This document shows positions 38,201 through 49,069 of a stretch of DNA of 64,000 nt, one piece after another. Source of the DNA: Entrophospora sp. SA101 (taxonomy: Eukaryota > Glomeromycota > Glomeromycetes > Entrophosporales > Entrophosporaceae); the NCBI GenBank assembly GCA_958430865.1, contig CAUDNR010002291.1, positions 1 through 64,000 of the forward strand, read 5' to 3'. The position numbers and the translations under genes are program-made. How positions within the stretch are numbered: the stretch's first letter is position 1; every line of letters starts with the position of its first letter. The notes beneath the pieces are model-generated. The model was not told where the DNA came from, ran no database searches, and saw nothing but the letters and a program-made list of their open reading frames with translations.

Positions 38201-40326
38201 ACCTGACTTTGTATCATTTCTTTTCCTCTTTCAGCATCTGTTTTATCACCCCAACCATTTTTACCATATATTTTAGCACCAATAGAACATTGCCTGAATT
38301 CCATTATGTTACGTGTGAGTGTACCTGTTTTATCAGAAAATATATATTCTATTTGTCCTAGATCATCTGATAGATTCCACTATTGATTTTGTGATTAAAA
38401 ATTTGGATTAAAATATGTAGAACTTTTTTAAAGAAAAATAATTAATATACTTGCAGATTTTGGAACACATGAAGCCTGAGAATCTTCATCCCACATATCA
38501 AGATCATTATAAATAAAAAATGCCTAATTCGATCCATAAATATTTATATATAAAATATTTTTTTAAATAAAATATAATTAATCAATCAATCAACCAATCA
38601 ACTAATTACCTGAACTATTCTCACAAATTCTATTGAAATGTATAATGAGATTGGAATAATATTTTGAAAAATAATTAAACTTGCCCTGTTAAAATATAAT
38701 TTTATTTTTAAAATTTAAATAATTATTTACTTTTTTTTTTTTTAAAAAAAAAATAAGAACAACATACCAAAAAGTGACAAATGAAGCCAATTCAATTGAG
38801 TCTCTATTTGAATCTAATCTTTCAACAGCATCAGGTACTTGATCTTTCAATACATAAGTTGATATAGCACTTCCTATTGCGCAAGTTAACGCAAGCATAA
38901 TAAGAATGATAAAATTTAAAATAACCTTTTGGAAAATAGGGGTAAGAATTAATTGTAAGATTAATATGAATGTGTATATTTTAGATTTCAATAATTAATT
39001 GATTTATAATAAAATTACCTCATGATTCATTTCCTTCTCAATTCTACTACGTTTACTTGGAGTTTCGCCAGAATTAAGCATAATTTTTGTTTCAATGCCA
39101 GTAAAAATAGTAATTGCTATTACCCATTTTGTATTTCTAATAACATGAGCTCTTAACAGCAAATTATTTACATCTAAAGGTACTATTCTTTTTTCTTCGT
39201 CAATAGCTTCTTCTTCTTGTATTTCACCTTGTTGCACCGATTTATTTTGAATTAATACAAGTTTCGCACTGTAAGAATACAAATTAGAATTTGGAGCTTC
39301 TGATTCAATATAAAATTTCAGTTGTGTACAATCTTTAGCACTGTTAATGATATCTTTTGTATCAGGCACACATCTACGAGGTTTTAGATTAGTTTCACCG
39401 TCAAGATCTTTAGTTTCAACATAACAAGTTCCTGACTGTTCTGATGTTGATAAAATTATTGAATCAGCAGGTACAACATCTCCATTCCTAAGAAATATGA
39501 AATCACCAACACGAACATTTCTCCATGTAGTTTTTTTAAACAATGGCTGACCATCTATAGTATTTGACGGTTCTGATGGTGGAGATTCTTCATCAACACC
39601 TTCTAGCCGATCATTATCATCATTATCTATTTGTTGTTCATTGTCATTATTATTTTGCTCGATTTGATCAATTTGTCGTGTATTATCATCATCATAATTA
39701 TTGTTGATTGATCGTTTTTGACTTTTGTCGGATTTAAAGAATAATTTATACAATATTTTTTCCCAAGCAGTAATTAATTTTTCTCGAGGATAATTTACAT
39801 TATAAAAATTTTGCAATACATAACAAGTATCACTATTGAATTTCTTGTCTATTTCATGTCTATTTCTATCCTCGATAGCATCTTTCATAGCAGTGAAAAA
39901 GACTACAGTTGATAAAGGGAGAACAGTCAAAATGGGGTTGTTTGTTGCAAGTTGTGGTAAAAGTCCAAGTATGGCCATGAATAAAAAATACATATTCGCA
40001 GCTTTACGAAACTGTTCAAATAAATTTTTTGGTAAAAAAGTCCAAATTGTATATTTCGAGGTTACTATTTTATTTGTCACATATTTAATTTTTGGATTCC
40101 CTTTATGATCTATGTCGGTTTTTGGCAATTCTAAATTAGCATGCACTTTACGTTCTTTTTTACTTGCTTTTCTTTCCTTAATTTTTGATTTTTTTCTCTT
40201 GGTCTGTTTTTTGGAAACCTTTTTAGCTTCATTATTGATAGACTTATTATTAGAATTAGTAGCAGTAGTTGTGTTTATATTAGAATTATCGTTATCGTTA
40301 TCATTAAATTTAAAAATCGATGGCAT
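35287..40326 (-). CDS. P4-type ATPase, second copy
   Basis: Exact duplicate of 15997-21036, including the GC-AG intron (38380-38454) and the Asn/Asp-rich insert. All eight exons are intact; the predicted 1487 residues are identical. Confidence 0.93.
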
Positions 40327-41743
40327 GATAAAAAAGTGAATATAAATGATCTTTACATTAATATTAATAATGAAATTTTTGAATTATTAACACGCATGGA
40401 TATAATGAGCATAGTGAGTGAACATTTATATTGGTTGGTAGTACTCGTGTCAATCACTTTGTATTAGTATGTATGTCACAATAAGGGGACCTCGGAATAG
40501 ATTCTGTCTATCCCGTCTTTATTGTATATTATTTTTTAGGAAGTTTGCGTCACAAATACCCAAAATGTTACAATGATGTTATTTAACGGATTATCTAAAA
40601 ATAAAAGATGCAGTGCAGATCGTCTATACCAAGGTTGGCTATGATACCGATTCATTGATGGTCATTGGACCCATTGGTGTAACAATTTAACCATATGGAG
40701 TAATTTATTAATAGCGTAGCAACATGAATTTTTTCCATTATTAATTTGACGGACAATCCTTTAAAATCGGTACCCACCGACCATCCTAAACCATTAAACA
40801 TTCCCATTATCATCTTTAATATTTAAAAGTTTTTAAAAGTTCTTCAAGGTATTTTTTATTTACTCTATTTCCAACAATGTTGCAATCCTGTTTTTATATT
40901 CATTGTGTTTCACGTTTTATAGGGGGGGCGACATTTATATGTGTAGCATTTGTTGATAATATATCACCCTTTTCGGAAAGACATTTACCATATTTACATA
41001 TTAATTAATTTCTTTTTTTGCCCAAATTGAAAAAGTGATTATGGAAATCATTTTGACTATAAATGAATGAGCATGAATAAACAAATTAACGAGTTCCGAT
41101 CATTTATAATAAAGGTGATCTCATATATACATGACCTTCTTAATTTGGATGTGGAACCTATAGAACATGAATTAACAAGGGTTCACGCACATCATAGATG
41201 GCGCTTCCAAATTAGGAAGGTCCTGTATATAGGATTTTCCTTGTAATTTTTCGAGAAAATGGTTTTGGGATTTAAACTATCAAATGCTTTTATCATTGAC
41301 TGATTTTGGTTTCAATCAGATTATCTGTTTGTTACCGAATTTTATTGTATCATAATTCACTTTTAAAACAGATATTATTACCTTTAGATGCTCAACTAAA
41401 AACTTTGGAAATTTCAACTATTTCTTGTCTGAAAAAATCATGTGACTTTTTGATGCTTACCCAAAATTTTACCATCTAACTAATATACTAATATGACGAT
41501 TCTCCGGGTTCTTCTGTTCAACTTCACTAAGCACTTTATCTTCTTTAGAGAACTATACCATATCAGACAACATTTCTTCGTCTTTGTAAAAAAATAAATT
41601 GTTTTTCCAAAAAAAAAAAAATCAATCGCGTCAACAATATAAAAAAACCAATAGGGGATTTCTTGTACAACCCATATAAAAATCAATTCATTTTCATTTG
41701 GATCAAAATCTTAATCTTGAACAAATAAATAGATGATCAACCT

Positions 41744-41911
41744 GTCAGAGCCAGGGTTGGCAAATTGACTGGTCCATTGAGAATTGTGTACTTTGGACTG
41801 ATCCATTGCCATTAATAAATACTAAATATGGTTAATGGTTACATTAATGGGCTCAATAGATCACCAATGGACCACCAATGGACCACATATTTGCCAACCT
41901 TGGTCAGAGCT
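41744..41911. mobile_element. MITE-like element with GGTTGGCAAAT termini
   Basis: The left end TCAGAGCCAGGGTTGGCAAA and the reversed right end (CTGACCAAGGTTGGCAAATA) form imperfect terminal repeats of about 20 bases. The interior has direct repeats of GACCACCAATG. It starts 8 bases after the end of block A homology. A related CCAAGGTTGGCTATGAT segment is seen near 21338 in block A. Mirror copy at 60207-60374. Confidence 0.55.
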
Positions 41912-42286
41912 CCTAAATTATATCAAAAGTATAGATACTTCGAGTTTCACGAAACCAATTGTCTCAATTGATCTATTTTTAATTTTGAAGAATCTTTATG
42001 AAATGGTATATCACATATTATTAATGAATAAATCCATAATGAAACAAATAATGATAATAATACCGATAATAACAATCACTTTGAGGTTATTGACAATAAT
42101 GACATTGATATCAACAATATTGAGATGACTGATAATAATAGCAATCAATCAATTCATAATAATTGAATTGAAATAAATAACAATTCACAATGTCATTGAA
42201 GAAAAAGGTGGTTGGTCACACCATGAAATAAATATCCTAGTAGAATTTATTTTAGACAAAAAAATTGAAATGAGAAAACTCAATCA

Positions 42287-42410
42287 CAGTCAACCCCCTC
42301 TAAGTGCAACCCTCCTTGAGAACATATCACTATTTCTCATGAATGTGCATTTAGAGAGGGTTTACATAGTGAGTGCATTTAGAAAGTGTGCACTTAGAGG
42401 GGGTTTACTG
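42287..42410. mobile_element. Pogo/Tigger-type MITE (124 bp)
   Basis: The ends are CAGTCAACCCCCTCTAAGTG and, reversed, CAGTAAACCCCCTCTAAGTG, with one mismatch across about 22 bases. The CAGT...CCCCCTCTAAGTGCA pattern is typical of pogo/Tigger ends. Near-complementary flanks (AACTCAA.../...TTGAGTT) extend the hairpin outward. Mirror copy at 59708-59831. Confidence 0.7.
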
Positions 42411-42711
42411 CAGTTGAGTTTATATAGAACTAAAGATGCAATATTAAATAAGAGCAGAATAATCAAACGGCAAATAAGAAATTTATTTAATGTTTAGCAC
42501 ATTGCAAAACCTTCAAATAATTTTTTTTTCAATAATTCAAAATAAAATAAATTGATATTCGCATTATATTCAGTTGAGTTTATATAGAACTAAAGATGCG
42601 ATATTAAATAAGAGCAGAATAATCAAATGGCAAATAAGAAATTTATTTAATGTTTAGCTCATTGCAAAACTTTCAAATATATTTTTTTTTGATAATTCAA
42701 AATAAAATAAA
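42411..42711. repeat. Tandem duplication, unit about 160 bp
   Basis: Two near-identical units start with CAGTTGAGTTTATATAGAAC at about 42411 and 42570. They differ at scattered positions such as GATGCAATA/GATGCGATA and AAACGGC/AAATGGC. Each ends in TTCAAAATAAAATAA. The first unit abuts the MITE end. Mirror copies at 59407-59707. Confidence 0.8.
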
Positions 42712-42884
42712 ACGGGCATGCTGCAACAAAACCAGACAAAGTGAACATTGGTATAACCAAGAATTTCAGGGATCAAAATTTAGTAATGTGATTATTATTA
42801 TTAAAATCTCCCATTCGTTCATTTGTTTGTTATCTTTGTTTTTTCCTTGATATATAGAATCACCTCTATATAAAAATAGTTAAT

Positions 42885-43148
42885 ATGAAGCTAATTTACA
42901 TTAGGTCTACTATGGAACCCAAGAATTATAGTACCATTAGAGGTATCCTGAAGAAAGAGCAAGGTGAAATTGCTCCTTATATTTTCAAAATAAATGACAC
43001 TCAAACACTGGAAATTTATCTAAAAAAAGAAAGGATTACTTATGAAATTTACCAAGAAGAAAGGAAAATAATAAATGTTGGAAAATGAAAACATCATGAT
43101 GATGCATTATTACCTAATAAAAAGCAAAAATCTTTAAAAGGAAAATAA
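42885..43148 (+). CDS. Small ORF of the code-4 island; continues through TGA
   Basis: ATG at 42885 (or MEPKNYST at 42912) opens a frame that meets TGA at 43086, then continues 20 more sense codons to TAA at 43146. If TGA is Trp the product is 87 residues and ends VGKWKHHDDALLPNKKQ...KGK, a typical basic tail. It converges on the zinc-ribbon gene that ends at 43231. The spacer contains AAAGGAAA...TTTCCTTT, a weak hairpin that could terminate both. The start is preceded by AT-rich sequence without a clear ribosome site. No family recognised. An exact reverse copy lies in the right arm. Confidence 0.45.
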
Positions 43149-43230
43149 CTACCATTTCCTTTAATAGTTGGAATGAATTTCAATTTATAGAGAGGAAAAT
43201 TATTTTCTTATTTTCAATCAAGATCATCTT

Positions 43231-43787
43231 TTAGTCTCTTTGACTTCAATTTGAGCAATTTGACCATTCTGTTGATCTTTTAATTTCCTTGTTTTCTTCT
43301 TCCAGATGATTAATTTTTTCTTCTAAACTTTTTATCTTATCTAATAACTCCTGTTTTTGCTTTTTACTTCACTCTTCAGATTTTTCCTGAAACTTGGCTA
43401 CTTCTTCTCTTTCTATTTTCAACCCCTCCTTGGCAGTTTTCAATTCCTTTTCAAGTTCCTTTGTTTTCTTTGCTAAGCGAGCTTCAATAGTTTGAGAAGA
43501 AGATGATTGAATTGGTCTTTCTTTTTGAAGACTACAAAAGCAATATCCTCTGTTTCTTTTTAGTCTACCACATTCCTCACAATAAGGAAGTGTGCCATTT
43601 TCTAAATCTTTCTTACAATTATCACAGATAGAAGCAATATCAACACATTTATCTTTCTTATCATAAGCCACTATCTCATAATTAGCAGGAGTGAAAGTAA
43701 GTTCTTGTCAAAGGGAACATCTAACAAACAATAATTACAACTCCGTGTTTTATTTTCTGCTTCTAAAATTCTGTATTCCAATTTCAT
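43231..43787 (-). pseudogene. Zinc-ribbon/coiled-coil gene of the code-4 operon, left copy, frameshifted
   Basis: Starts MKLEYRILEAENK, only 2 bases after the stop of the upstream gene, with AGG in place as a ribosome site, like a bacterial operon. Cysteine pairs CNYC, CDNC, CEEC and CFC suggest a small zinc-binding region. A Glu/Lys coiled coil follows (REEVAKFQEKSEE, KKQKQELLDKIKSLEEKINH) and the end is EWSNCSNWSQRD. Two TGA codons (EE-W-SKK and SN-W-SQ) must be read as Trp. One frameshift lies near 43700 between DVPFDKN and TFTPANYE. The right paralogue at 58306-58887 is unbroken in code 4, so this copy has decayed or carries a sequence error. From 43400 down it is identical to the right copy. 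Confidence 0.6.
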
Positions 43788-43789
43788 AA

Positions 43790-44428
43790 TTACCTGTTAT
43801 TTTGTAAAATGTAAGTGTTGAATTTTTCTCTTGCTTGCTCTTTTACTCTATTTGCTAATTGTTGTAATTTAATCTTTTTCTCTTTTGCTAGCCTTGTTGT
43901 TTTGAACTGTAATTTTTTAAGTTTGCTTGGTTTACACTTCTTTCTTAATTCTTGGTTCTCTATCATCAAATCAAATATAACATTACCTTTATCCATGCCT
44001 AGATTGAAAAGATTTCTATCATGATATTCTTTGGACTTGTCTAGTGCTTTCAAGTTCATTTCAACTTCTATGTCTACTCTTTCTTCTAAATTCTCCATTA
44101 TGTTATCTTTTTCTTCCACATTTGCTTCTAATTCCTTAATTTTTTCAAGCAATTCATTCCTCTCTTTCTCTAAACTAGATGTTAGTGACTGTAGACTTTT
44201 AACTTCTTTATCAGCTTCTACTCATCAATTCATTGCATTTTTATGCATGTAAATAAGGAGAACAAAACTTTTTCTAAATTTTTTGTCTTCTAAGTGTTTT
44301 AATGCATAAGGGCGAAGTCAAAAATAATCTATAACTGCTCTTATCTCTGTTTCATCTGGATTTTGGTTTAAACCACCAATTAGTTCTCTTATTTCTTCTT
44401 CAGTCAAAATGTTGTTTTGGTTTGTCAT
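43790..44428 (-). CDS. Coiled-coil protein, first gene of the code-4 operon (left copy)
   Basis: With TGA as Trp this is one uninterrupted frame of 212 residues from MTNQNNILTEEEIRELIG to KEQAREKFNTYILQNNR. An AAAGG ribosome-site-like sequence sits 7 bases before ATG. In-frame TGA codons occur at DYF-W-LRP and AMN-WW-VEA. There is no TAA or TAG although the frame is rich in Glu, Lys and Gln. Residues about 75-130 are strong coiled coil. It is paralogous to 57694-58299: the ends (KEKFxTxIxQxNR) match and one TGA falls at the same aligned site. In the standard code only a 120-residue piece would be seen. The product family is unknown to me; the lack of introns and the ribosome site suggest bacterial origin. 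Confidence 0.65.
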
Positions 44429-44628
44429 GATTTTACCTTTTTTTTTTTTTTTTTTATTCTTTTAATATACTTATATCCTTTTTATGCATATTAAGTATAT
44501 AAATTATTTTAGTGCTTTTTTACTTTAAAACTAACAATATTTGTCAAAAGATTAAACTTATTAAACTTAATGACAGCAAACAAATTAATGGGTGACAAAG
44601 TCATGGAAGTGATTTTATTCCAAATATT

Positions 44629-46384
44629 TTATTTGTTGCCAGTATAGAATGGTCTTGGACAAGTAATATCTTTGTATTCATCCTTTACAAATGGGCGAAT
44701 ATTATTATAAAGATACTCTTGTCTTTTGTAATCCAAAGGAGGAGGTGTTAATACTAAAATGGATAAAGCTCTAATTTCTTCAAAAATATCTGCTCTCTTG
44801 GATTTCAATAAATTGAATTCAGTAAAAGGTCCATTAGCAACTTCTTGAACTTTGACCATACCAAGATTAGGTGCTTCAAAAAGAAAATGTTGATATTTGT
44901 ATACTTGGTAATTTCTTGAAATAAATTCCCAAAATTGCTTTAATATCTAAATATTGAAAGCCTTTTCCACTTTCATAACATTGAGCCTTATTCAATCCTG
45001 CTGGACTAGACTTTTTTATCACTTCAACCACATGATCTAGACAATCTACTCTCGTTCTTCTATAGAGTTTTTTAATCATGCCAAAATTACCATCACATTT
45101 GAATTTAGTATGTCCTGGAATCATGAAATTCAATTCAATACTTTCATAATAACCACAAATTACTAAATATAAATAAAATCAAATAGTAGTGTTATTTTTA
45201 TTCTGTCCTCCAGCATTATCACAAGTAATCTTTAAATGCTTTTCACCTTTATTCAATTTCTTAATTCCATCAAAAATCATGCTAAGAGTGCCATTGGGTC
45301 CTTTGCCTATAATTTCATCTTCATTAAGAACATAATTAGTTTGTTCCCTTACTGCTTCATCTTGAATACCAAATAAATGAACTTTACATGGACTAAGATA
45401 ATAAATCTTACTTACTTGTTGATCAGAATGGGGCACATGAACATTTTGGGCTCAATCATAACTATAATGTGCAGTGGCATCAATACTGCAATATGGTGTT
45501 TTACCCTTTGAATAATTTTGATTAATCAATTTTCTTTGTTCTTCAGCTAATTTAGTATTTTTATTGTAATAATTTCTTTCTAATCTTGCCTTGGACAAAT
45601 GTTCTTTGAATCTTTTGAGCAGATCTTTGGCTTCTTCCTCTTGGCGAGCATTGTAATGTAAACCATTTCGAAAATGTTGACAAGTATCACACAAGTCAGT
45701 CCTTGGACTCATAATTTGAATTTCTGGTGTCAATTGATGTCATAGTTTTCTGAAAGCATCATATTTTAAGGATTTCAAATTACTATCTTCTTCCAGACCA
45801 GCCAGAAAATCTCTATACACTGATTTATAACTCATTTCAGCTGGTAAAAAGATAACTGACTGAGTTATTCTATTAACACTTCTGCCTGGGCTTGGTAATC
45901 CATGAACTTCTGCATAATTTTCTAGAAAATTCCTTACCACCTCAGCAACATTTTTGTCAATCACTATTTAGTTTTCCATTGAGGCATCCTTTTAATATTG
46001 CCATGAACTCTTGCTAGAAGACCATTTTTTATCAAATGATTTCTAATGTTTCCAAAATAAGTTCTACCAATTCCTAACATATTGAGATAAGTTTCTTGAC
46101 AAAGAGGTGTATTGTGATTCAGTGATAGAAAGTTCTTTTATTAGATCTAGTTTTCTTTTTAAGGCATCTGCTAGCACTTGTTAATCCCCCATCCATGGCT
46201 TTAAGTTGAGCCATTAAAAATATGTCTTGTTCTACTTTAGAAAGAGCTTGAAAAGATTCTCTTAATTCTGCAATTGTTCTTTGGGAATTCTTGAAGAACA
46301 ACCACAATTACAACCTTTTTCTAAAAAATCAATGGCTTTTTGATATTCATTAGAACCATTATATTTATTATTATTACCTTTCAT
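44629..46384 (-). pseudogene. DUF7869-like transposon-associated protein gene in genetic code 4, frameshifted
   Basis: Pieces in order: MKGNNNKYNGSNEYQKAIDF...GCNCGC; AELRESFQALSKVEQDIFLM; TPLCQETYLNMLGIGRTYFG and GLLARVHGNIKR; DKNVAEVVRNFLENYAEVHG; SPRTDLCDTCQHFRNGLHY; KITCDNAGGQNKNNTTI; NFMIPGHTKFKCDGNFGMIK; APNLGMVKVQEVANGPF. The order and motifs (LxMLGI...RxHGN, P-x-TDLCxTCQ, DNxxGQNKNN, GHTKFxxDxxFG) fit the eukaryotic DUF7869-like family found beside transposons. TGA interrupts the frame at FRKL-W-HQL, SYD-W-AQN and TTI-W-FYL, where I expect Trp or an aromatic residue. Four frameshifts (near 46285, 46138, 45968, 44895) show decay or indel errors. Seen: motifs, TGA, shifts. Inferred: a fungal or animal-type gene that spent time in a code-4 genome. 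Confidence 0.65.
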
Positions 46385-46473
46385 ATACACTTATCCCTAT
46401 ATATATAATTTTATGTTCACTTTGTAGTTTTTTATAAAATTGAAGGAGAGTATATGAATGGAATTAAACTTAG

Positions 46474-46632
46474 ATGACCAATTGAATAGTTTTAGGTAAA
46501 TGATTTAAAAGATATAATTGTGATGTTGAAAAATTTGATCAATTGGCTCCAATGAAAAATAATTATGGCATCATCAATAATCAAAATGGGAAAAGACAAC
46601 TTAAAAAGCAAACAATAAATGAATATTTGTAA
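46474..46632 (+). CDS. Possible 52-residue code-4 ORF with PIP-like tail
   Basis: ATG at 46474 opens a frame with two TGA codons (MTN-W-IVLGK-W-FKRYN) and ends at TAA. The C-terminus KRQLKKQTINEYL resembles a sliding-clamp-binding (PIP) peptide. It is divergent from the DUF7869-like gene. It is short, so chance cannot be excluded. Confidence 0.3.
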
Positions 46633-49069
46633 TATTTTACTTCATCAATAACAAGTTAATAAAAAATTGATTGCCTTTACCAATGAATTTTTCCACACAT
46701 TGTTGATCATAAACATAGAAAATACTATTATTGTAGAAAAATTATATCAATTTTTGAAAACCTAAGTTAAAAATTAATTTGATATAATGATTATTACATT
46801 AAGGTAAATAACTTGATTTGTAAAATGCAACCTACAAGAGCAATGAAAGATGTGACTCTAAATTAATATAAAAGGATTTTAAATTGCATACAAAAGTGCA
46901 CCAATGTATTCAAATAATTGCTTGAATGACCTTGAAACATGCATATAATTGTGTTATTGGTCCAGCCTTGTATTCCATGCAATCGCTCTGGCAATTTTTT
47001 ATTTTATATATTTTCAATATAATTAATTATATATCTTGGATAGAATAAAAAATAAAATAGACAAACACAATATTGCTATTTAATACTTTCCTCATATATG
47101 AATTCCTTTGTTCCCACATACATCACAATGATTATTCAATACATTTGATATCATCATTGACATAACCAACAATTGCATCACCCAGGTAGTAATGATAACA
47201 AGGCCATGCATAAACAAAACTCTTAACAATGCGTGTCTACCCAGATCTCTGGGATTCACAATAATAAATTATTCTTCCTGATTATCAATTATTGTTGCTC
47301 ATGAATAATAAATCTGATGTTGATCACAAGTGTCAGATTTAATTAAAACTTTCCTATCACAAACAAGCAAGCGCCGTGCAATTAAGCACCATTCAGCACC
47401 ATGGAATTTTTTTTTCCACAGGTGAAAGCGACTTGAACAAGTTGGAAGGCTTTGGACAAAACTTTTCTTATCTCCTCAGACCAGGCTTGGCTGTTATCAT
47501 ATGGGCAATGATCACTGATAGCTGGCATTTGTGTGATGATTGCTGCATGTTATACCTCTCCAGTACAAAGTTGGCATTAAGACTGGCTTGAAAATTCTCC
47601 AACTTGGAAGTTGCAACCTGGGTTTTTGTTTTGGTTTTTCCCTGGATTCAGAGTTTTGAGTCCTGGGTTGCTGTAGTTTTTATGAAAAGAAAAGCATTAA
47701 TATTTAACAATTAATTATTTAAATGTTTATTTTGTTGAAAAAAAATATAACTGATAGTGTACATTTTCTGTGCTTAACATCCATGTGACCCTAAGTCTGG
47801 ACAAAAGATCCCTTTCTATGAGTTTGGCTGGTATATCTCAAAGGTGTCTCCTGTCTTGTCAGTGGCATGCCTGCTCACCAATAACCCTACCCCCATTTGA
47901 AAAACAAATTCAGTTGGTCAAACAAAAATTAAAGAGAAACAGAAAATTTATGGGAATGATTAATTTATAACATAACATACCAAACAAAATCCGAGCCATT
48001 TTTATAACTTTTTCTTGTTGGCCATATTGCTGACAAAGATGTATATAATCGTGTAATAATTTTAACCTACATGACAGAGGACTGGTTGGGCAAAAACCCA
48101 ACCCAGTCCCCTACTCAAAATTATTAAATTAATTAGTATCAAAAAAACAGAGAATTTATGAAAGTGATTACACAAAACAAACACTATTTTACAACTTTCC
48201 TCTTAACATCAGAGCCCAAATGCAATTTCAGGGTCACAAACCCTGCTCTGGATTGTGACCTCCTACACTTGGAATGAGTTGCAGATTCTCTTAATATTCC
48301 TTCAGAGTTGCAACATCTTGGCCACAGAGCCATCATTGCCCTAGAGGTGGGATCATTGCAGGTGACTTTTCGACCAGCGTGCCAGCAGCCATCTCTGGTC
48401 TGGGAAGATTAGTGAAAGCGTCATTGACGATCGATGCAGTCTCGGTCGGTAAACTCCAGGGCCATGCGCCAACCCCCTGGAATTCTGTAGCATCATTATA
48501 TCCATAGGACGGAGCTGGTCAGATTAGCCTTGTGAACATGAGGAACATGTGTGAATGACTGTAAAGTGTTCAAAGCGATGTGCGTGCTTCAACACCTGCC
48601 AATCTTCGATAATCAAATGTCGCATTTCGAAATGTTTCTTTTTCAACAGTCTGCTGCCTTGACATCATCTTGTAATTATATATTAATAATAATAGTATTA
48701 TTAATGATTACGAAAAGCAAAATATTACCAATGAAAATCTTGTAATTACCCAGCAAGATCTGTTCCGCGTTTTGATTCCAATTAAAATATTTATAAGCTA
48801 AAATAAAAATATCAATCAATACAAATAAAAAATAGTACCTCTGGTTAGTTATTAAAACGTATTCTTTAGGAGACCCAAACCAAACAAAACAACAACACTC
48901 ACGTTTTGTCACCTTGGACTCTGTCAAAAAATAAATTGTTTTTATTGTTTTTCCAAAAAAAATCAATTCGCGTCTGACCTACCAAATAAAAAAAACCAAT
49001 AGGATAAATAATTAATGTGTACGCATCGATCATTCACAAACTTTATTTTTTTTATAAATTTTTGAAATC
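46633..49069. other. Long interval without supported gene; R1 repeat fragment at its end
   Basis: Several short frames here lack domains or splice context. The stretch 48180-48560 is visibly less AT-rich than its surroundings and may be another insert. At about 48890-49010 the sequence matches the inner part of repeat R1 (CAATTTATTTTTT...GGAAAAACAAT...CCTATTGGTTTTT). It lies 60 bases upstream of the next start codon. Confidence 0.5.

Larger units (their letters stand above)
26001..41736. repeat. Block A, direct copy 2
   Basis: Same orientation as 6711-22446, offset 19290, no differences seen. Its right end continues into 41737-43400, which is shared with the inverted third copy but not with copy 1. 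Confidence 0.95.
38118..43400. repeat. Left arm of a large inverted repeat
   Basis: Every position x here equals the complement of 102118-x in 58718-64000 in all lines compared. The arm covers the 5' part of the P4-ATPase, its upstream region, the MITE-bearing extension 41737-42880 and the end of the code-4 operon. Exact identity stops at 43400/58718, inside a code-4 gene, where it changes to divergent paralogy. Confidence 0.95.

Noticed and set aside
42287..42410. Possible CRISPR-like repeat/spacer
   Set aside because: Only two inverted ends, no regular direct repeats; it is a MITE.
43231..46384. Repeat-induced point mutation or simple pseudogene decay as the source of TGA codons
   Set aside because: Many CAA/CAG codons remain, TAA/TAG are absent in frame, and one TGA is shared by paralogues. 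Frameshifts do show some decay, but not the TGA pattern.
46633..49069. Short forward and reverse ORFs such as 47376-47591 and 47910-48101
   Set aside because: No domain or splice signals, and I could not connect them into a gene.
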